Origin: CAZKEG01 sp964601575
GTDB taxonomy: Bacteria > Desulfobacterota > Thermodesulfobacteria > Thermodesulfobacteriales > Thermodesulfatatoraceae
DNA length: 10,453 nucleotides
Assembly (NCBI GenBank): GCA_964601575.1
Contig: CAZROA010000096.1
Coordinates: 1 to 10,453, forward strand
Direction of reading: 5' to 3'
Shown piece after piece: positions 6,749 to 10,453 of this stretch (positions are counted from its first letter, which is position 1; every line of letters starts with the position of its first letter). The notes beneath the pieces are model-generated. The model worked only from the letters and a program-made list of their open reading frames with translations, was not told the DNA's origin and did not search any database. The translations under genes were made by a program, and so were the position numbers.

Positions 6749-7493
6749 CGGAGACCTCCACCATTAATCGATGAGCATCAGAGATGACCTTTATAGGGAC
6801 TTCAAAGATGTAAGAGAGTTTATCAGCCCTAATCTCTTCCCTCTGAAGATCATAGATTAATCTTCCCTTTTTAAAGAGGAGAAAACGTTTAAAATAACGC
6901 AAAGCTAGGTTTAAATCGTGCATAACCACGATTAAAAGTCTATTTTGGCTTATTTTCTCTAAAAATTTCATGATTCGATGTTGATGTTTGAGGTCCACGG
7001 CGGAAAAGGGCTCATCAAGGAGGATCACCTCAGCCTCTCTTACCAAGGCCCGAGCAAGGAGTACGCGGCGTTTTTCTCCCCCTGAAAGCTCGTTAAAAGG
7101 GCGTTGTTTAAGTTCTATTAAGTCAAAATACTTAAGGATTTCCTCCACCTTGGCCCAGTCTTCGGAAGTATAACCCTTACGGTCTTTTATCCATGGGAAA
7201 CGCCCGGTAAGGACCACATAGGCCACTTCAAAGGGCATATTCACTGCTCCTTCCTGGGGCAGGAAACTTAGTTGCTGGGCTCGCTTTTTCAGATCCCATT
7301 CTCGAAAAGGAACCCCCTTCAAATAATACTGACCAGAATAGTCCTTTCCTCCGGCAAGCACAGATAGAAAGGTGGATTTACCACTACCGTTATTACCACA
7401 GACAGCTACCAACTCACCTGATGGCAAATAGAGGCGTGGAATCTCCAGCAGGAAGTCCCCTTGATTGGTCCGAAGGTCTTTGATCTCAATCAA
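6639..7493 (-). CDS. ABC transporter ATP-binding protein, FecE/BtuD type
   Basis: This cytoplasmic ATPase drives the FecCD-type permease. Its 284 residues contain Walker A GNNGSGKST (33-41), Q-loop Gln80 in LPQ, signature LSGGE (136-140), Walker B VILLDEP (156-162) and the switch His192 in MHDLN, all intact. The start is TTG at 7493, with AAGGAG at 7504-7509; it overlaps the permease stop by 8 bp, so translation is probably coupled. Homologous sequence seems to end near residue 250. The last 35 or so residues (Gly/Arg/Pro-rich, ending CQPDP) are read in another frame over the start of the binding-protein gene, so the tail is probably a by-product of gene overlap with little function. A frameshift or sequencing error that removed an earlier stop is the alternative. 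Confidence 0.92.
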   Translation of the reverse strand: MIEIKDLRTNQGDFLLEIPRLYLPSGELVAVCGNNGSGKSTFLSVLAGGKDYSGQYYLKGVPFREWDLKKRAQQLSFLPQEGAVNMPFEVAYVVLTGRFPWIKDRKGYTSEDWAKVEEILKYFDLIELKQRPFNELSGGEKRRVLLARALVREAEVILLDEPFSAVDLKHQHRIMKFLEKISQNRLLIVVMHDLNLALRYFKRFLLFKKGRLIYDLQREEIRADKLSYIFEVPIKVISDAHRLMVEVSDEEAGYSDDLDGGGRMGGKGFRPSDCGPLRRCQPDP

Positions 7494-8460
7494 AATAGTA
7501 GAGCTCCTTCTTCTTTTTCAGAAGAATGTTAAGAAAAAACAGCCCACCTAAAAGGGAAGTGATGATCCCAACAGGCAATTCTTGCCCTTGAGGCAAAATG
7601 GTCCTGGCCAAAAGGTCATTTAACGTCATAAACCCGGCTCCAAAAATGAGACTCAATGGGATTAGCTCTGAAGCCCTTACAAAACCACCAAGCCTGATAA
7701 GGTGGGGTACGATAAGACCAACAAAGCCAATGATTCCGGTATAGGCCACACTTACGGCGGTAAGTAAGGTAGCCAGAAAGAAGAGGCGACGCCTCAGGGC
7801 ATAGACTGAAAGACCAGAGGTCAAGGCTGTTTGATCATCAAAGCAAAAGATATCAAGGGCCAAATAATCCCTGCGCAGTAGTCCAAAGGTGATCAGCAAA
7901 ACCGCCCCGAGGACAAATATTTTGTGGAAGGAGGCCCACTGAAAACTGCCCATAAGCCAGAACACGATGGAGCTCACCGAATCATCGCTTAGATATTTGA
8001 TAAGACTGATCAAGGCCGAGGCAAAGGTGTTGATCACGATCCCGGCCAAGAGCATGGTAATGGGTTGGACTCGTCCTTGATAAGAAGAAATCTTATAGAC
8101 TACCAAAAGGCCCAAGAGCCCGGTGGCCAAAGCAAGACCAGAGAGAAGATGTTCCACCCCTATGAGGATAGCCAGTACTCCTCCCAAGGCCGAAGAGGCT
8201 GATACCCCGGTGGTGAAAGAGTCAGCTAAGGGATTTTTCATCACATATTGAAAGAGGACCCCACTCAAGGCCAAGGCCGCTCCCACAAGGCCGGCCATCA
8301 ATACCCGCGGCAATCTAACGGAGAAAAAGATCTCCCTTTCCAAGGGGGAGAAGTGATGAAAATTTAGGTGGACTGTGCCGTAATAAAGAGAACAGCCAAA
8401 GGCCAAACCGCATCCAACAGAAAACAAAAATAAGACGCTCCGGTATCTCCGCCTCGGCAT
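7486..8460 (-). CDS. ABC transporter permease, FecCD/BtuC family
   Basis: This inner-membrane permease for a chelated metal or corrinoid has 324 residues, normal for the family (about 10 helices expected, acting as a homodimer). Diagnostic segments are LPRVLMAGLVGAALALSGVL followed by NPLAD, the GVSASSALGG loop, and GIIGFVGLIVPHLIRL, the region that contacts the ATPase. The N-terminal MPRRRYRS before the first helix fits the positive-inside rule. The ATG at 8460 is the first possible start after an in-frame stop 9 bp upstream. No clear Shine-Dalgarno sequence lies at the usual distance, so the message may have a very short leader. It is the first gene of the leftward transporter set and diverges from gap. 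No B12 riboswitch precedes it, in contrast to cbiK, which argues mildly against cobalamin as the cargo. Confidence 0.93.
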   Translation of the reverse strand: MPRRRYRSVLFLFSVGCGLAFGCSLYYGTVHLNFHHFSPLEREIFFSVRLPRVLMAGLVGAALALSGVLFQYVMKNPLADSFTTGVSASSALGGVLAILIGVEHLLSGLALATGLLGLLVVYKISSYQGRVQPITMLLAGIVINTFASALISLIKYLSDDSVSSIVFWLMGSFQWASFHKIFVLGAVLLITFGLLRRDYLALDIFCFDDQTALTSGLSVYALRRRLFFLATLLTAVSVAYTGIIGFVGLIVPHLIRLGGFVRASELIPLSLIFGAGFMTLNDLLARTILPQGQELPVGIITSLLGGLFFLNILLKKKKELYYFD

Positions 8461-8461
8461 A

Positions 8462-8497
8462 AAAGGCTATAGTAATCGCCTTTCTCACCCCTGCAAC
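8462..8497 (-). promoter_or_regulatory. Possible transporter promoter with inverted repeat
   Basis: AAAGGC (8462-8467) and GCCTTT (8478-8483) form an inverted repeat with a 10-bp spacer directly before the permease ATG. On the minus strand TACTAT lies within it, about 16 bp after a poor -35 candidate TTGCAG. If this is the promoter, the transcript would begin only a few bases before the start codon, which would explain the missing Shine-Dalgarno site. The repeat could be an operator. Both readings are tentative. Confidence 0.25.
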
Positions 8498-8576
8498 TTG
8501 AATTTGGGGCCGTCAAGTCTCAACTTAATGTAAGGCCAAAAGAACACACATCCCTTTGATCCAATAGATCGTTTGG

Positions 8577-8605
8577 TTGACGGTGATCTTCTCCTTCCTT
8601 AATGT
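8577..8605 (+). promoter_or_regulatory. Candidate gap promoter
   Basis: TTGACG (8577-8582), a 17-bp spacer and TAATGT (8600-8605) form a plausible housekeeping promoter about 47 bp before the gap start codon. The -35 is good and the -10 weak. The rest of the divergent intergenic region (8461-8652) holds no gene or RNA element that I can support. Confidence 0.4.
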
Positions 8606-8652
8606 TCATCTCAGAAGGGCCGAATTTATGCAAAAAACCTAAGGGGGTAATT

Positions 8653-9657
8653 ATGGCGATTAAGGTAGGTATAAATGGTTTCGGACGCATTGGAAGGGCG
8701 GTCTTTAGAGCACATCTCAAGTATCCAGAATTTAAAGACATCGAAATCGTAGCCATTAATGACCTCACGGACACCCACACTTTGGCCCACCTGCTCAAAT
8801 ATGATTCCCTTTTTGGCACTATTCCCAATGAGGTCAAGTACAGCGAAGATGCCCTCATAGTTGATGGCAAAGAGATCAAGGTCTTTGCCCAACCTGAACC
8901 TGGAAAGATCCCTTGGGGAGAATTAGGAGTAGAATATGTCATCGAATCCACCGGGCGTTTTACCGATGGGAACCTGGCCAGGGCCCATCTGGATGCCGGG
9001 GCAAAGAAGGTGGTCATCACCGCCCCAGCTAAAAACGAAGACGTGACCGTTGTCCTTGGGGTAAACGAAGATGACTACGATCCCCTGAAGCACCACATTG
9101 TCTCCAATGCCTCTTGTACCACTAACTGCCTAGCCCCGGTGGCCAAGGTCTTGCTCGATCGCTTTGGGATCAAGAGTGGTTTGGTAACCACGGTCCATGC
9201 CTATACCAATGACCAAAGGATCCTTGATTTTCCCCACAAAGATCTGCGTCGAGCCAGAGCTGCGGCCCTTAATATGATCCCTACCAAGACTGGTGCCGCC
9301 GCGGCGGTGGGTAAGGTCATTCCCGAGCTAAAGGGTAAATTCGACGGTCTCGCGGTCCGTGTTCCTACGCCGGATGTCTCTCTGGTAGATTTGGTGGTAG
9401 AAGTAGAAAAAGAAACCACGGTCTCTGAGGTAAACCAAGCCCTGAAAGAGGCCCAAAGTCGCGTCCTGGCCTATACCGAAGAACCTCTGGTCTCTACCGA
9501 CTTTTTGGGTGACCAGCACTCCTCCATTGTCGACGGCCTGTGTACCAGGGTCATCCAAGGGACTTTGGTCAAGGTGATGGCCTGGTATGATAATGAATGG
9601 GGATACGCCAATCGTGTCCTTGATTTAATCCTCTACATGGAATCTAAAAAGGTATAG
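8653..9657 (+). CDS. gap: Glyceraldehyde-3-phosphate dehydrogenase, type I
   Basis: This cytoplasmic tetrameric enzyme interconverts glyceraldehyde 3-phosphate and 1,3-bisphosphoglycerate with NAD(P), in glycolysis or gluconeogenesis. The ATG at 8653 follows AAGGGGGT (8641-8648) and gives 334 residues, the normal length; an in-frame ATG at 8602 would add 17 residues unlike the family. Visible features are the Rossmann motif INGFGRIGR (8-16), Asp37 in AINDL suggesting NAD preference, the active site SNASCTTNC with catalytic Cys155, His182 in TTVHAYT, and the C-terminal WYDNEWGYANR. Nothing is missing. A gene resembling PEP synthase follows 8 bp later, so the pair probably forms a central-carbon transcription unit unrelated to the metal genes on the other strand. 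Confidence 0.97.
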   Translation: MAIKVGINGFGRIGRAVFRAHLKYPEFKDIEIVAINDLTDTHTLAHLLKYDSLFGTIPNEVKYSEDALIVDGKEIKVFAQPEPGKIPWGELGVEYVIESTGRFTDGNLARAHLDAGAKKVVITAPAKNEDVTVVLGVNEDDYDPLKHHIVSNASCTTNCLAPVAKVLLDRFGIKSGLVTTVHAYTNDQRILDFPHKDLRRARAAALNMIPTKTGAAAAVGKVIPELKGKFDGLAVRVPTPDVSLVDLVVEVEKETTVSEVNQALKEAQSRVLAYTEEPLVSTDFLGDQHSSIVDGLCTRVIQGTLVKVMAWYDNEWGYANRVLDLILYMESKKV

Positions 9658-9665
9658 AATAGGGT

Positions 9666-10453
9666 ATGGAAACCCAAAGCTTTACCTCCAAGGCCCTGAT
9701 AGCCAACTTACAGGAGACAGCGGTCAAGGAATTCCCTATAGACTCTACTCATTGGGTCTTGCTTGAGGCGGTCTCCGGCTATCAGGGCCTGGAAAAACAG
9801 GCCTATGAATTAATCCGCGAGGTCAATCATCCCTTCCGCAATTGGCGATTGGTCCTAAATGACCTGCGTTCCTTTGCCCTCAAGAACTTTCGTATCTTGG
9901 CCTTCCAAAAAAAGGGACCCGAGGCCTTCAGGGTCATCGTCGAGATTTTTCTCAAGACCTTTACCGAAACAGAACAAAAAGACCTTTGGCGTCAAGCCGC
10001 AGAAGGGATCCTTTCCCTTCTGGAGAAGGCCGCAGAAAAACTATATCAAGAACAACTGTTGTCCTTTTGGCCGGTCTTTGAGGAAATCTTTGAAAGATTG
10101 GCCCAACTCCCTAACGAAGTCCTACTTACCTTCTTCTTGAGCTATCATTCGTTTAAACGCTTGGCCAAGGTCTTGGCCGCCAAGCTCCCGGAGGAGGCCT
10201 CTTTAGAAAAGCTGATTGATCTCATTTACCGCTCCCTGAAACTTACCTACGAATATTGGCTCTCCCAGCCGGATCCTTCTTCCTGGGTAGAAGAAGAATA
10301 CACCTCTCAGTTCAAAAAAGGGGGAAACTATTTCCATCTGATAGAGCCTGTCTCACACAAGACCCTGCGGGCCTATCTTGACCAATTGGAAGAGATCTTT
10401 TCTCGACCAAAAGATAAAAAAAGTCTAGAAAGGCTCCTAGATTTTCCAGACTA
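9666..10453 (+). CDS. Partial gene: N-terminal region of a probable PEP/pyruvate-binding (PEP synthase-like) protein
   Basis: An open frame runs from the ATG at 9666 to the window edge without a stop, 262 codons visible. It starts METQSFTSKALIANL and is mostly alpha-helical in appearance, with HPFRNWRLVLNDLRSFALKN at about 55-74, GPEAFRVIVEIFLKTF at about 84-99 and TYEYWLSQPDPSSW at about 194-207. No catalytic motif, signal peptide or membrane segment is seen. This layout recalls the N-terminal extension of PEP-synthase/pyruvate-phosphate-dikinase-like proteins of sulfate reducers, whose catalytic domains would lie beyond the window; that is memory of the family, not a search. The gene follows gap by 8 bp, with only a poorly spaced AAAGG (9648-9652), so translation may depend on coupling. 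The role is unproven; a hypothetical helical protein is the alternative. Confidence 0.6.
   Translation, partial: METQSFTSKALIANLQETAVKEFPIDSTHWVLLEAVSGYQGLEKQAYELIREVNHPFRNWRLVLNDLRSFALKNFRILAFQKKGPEAFRVIVEIFLKTFTETEQKDLWRQAAEGILSLLEKAAEKLYQEQLLSFWPVFEEIFERLAQLPNEVLLTFFLSYHSFKRLAKVLAAKLPEEASLEKLIDLIYRSLKLTYEYWLSQPDPSSWVEEEYTSQFKKGGNYFHLIEPVSHKTLRAYLDQLEEIFSRPKDKKSLERLLDFPD

Overview
This 10.4-kb window is chromosomal DNA from a Gram-negative, probably anaerobic and thermophilic bacterium. The porin and the exported binding protein imply an outer membrane. The Lys/Glu-rich proteins, the exported CbiK-type cobaltochelatase (known from sulfate reducers) and FeoAB suggest a sulfur-metabolising lineage such as Thermodesulfobacteriota. 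That placement is inference from protein style, not from a search. I see no tRNA, rRNA, insertion sequence, CRISPR array or phage gene.

The left 8.46 kb reads leftwards and is a metal and tetrapyrrole locus. In transcription order it holds: (1) a FecCD-type permease, ATPase and substrate-binding protein (8460 to 5930), with a 110-bp overlap between the last two genes; (2) a 213-bp leader with a promoter, an operator-like repeat and a strong terminator-like hairpin just before the feoA ribosome-binding site; (3) feoA and feoB for ferrous iron uptake (5716 to 3334); (4) a promoter and a complete adenosylcobalamin-type riboswitch of about 210 nt, with a hairpin that can hide the next Shine-Dalgarno sequence; (5) cbiK, encoding a cobaltochelatase with a signal peptide, cbiL, and an OprB-like outer-membrane porin (2922 to 16).

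The right part reads rightwards from a divergent intergenic region at 8461-8652. It holds gap (glyceraldehyde-3-phosphate dehydrogenase) and, 8 bp later, a gene that runs off the window. The visible part of that gene resembles the N-terminal region of PEP-synthase-like proteins.

Together the leftward genes cover uptake of Fe(II), uptake of a metal chelate or corrinoid, cobalt insertion and an early cobalamin methylation, with control visible mainly in two RNA leaders. The points most worth following are the unexplained attenuator-like leader of feoAB and the B12-riboswitch operon that combines an exported chelatase, a cytoplasmic methyltransferase and a porin.
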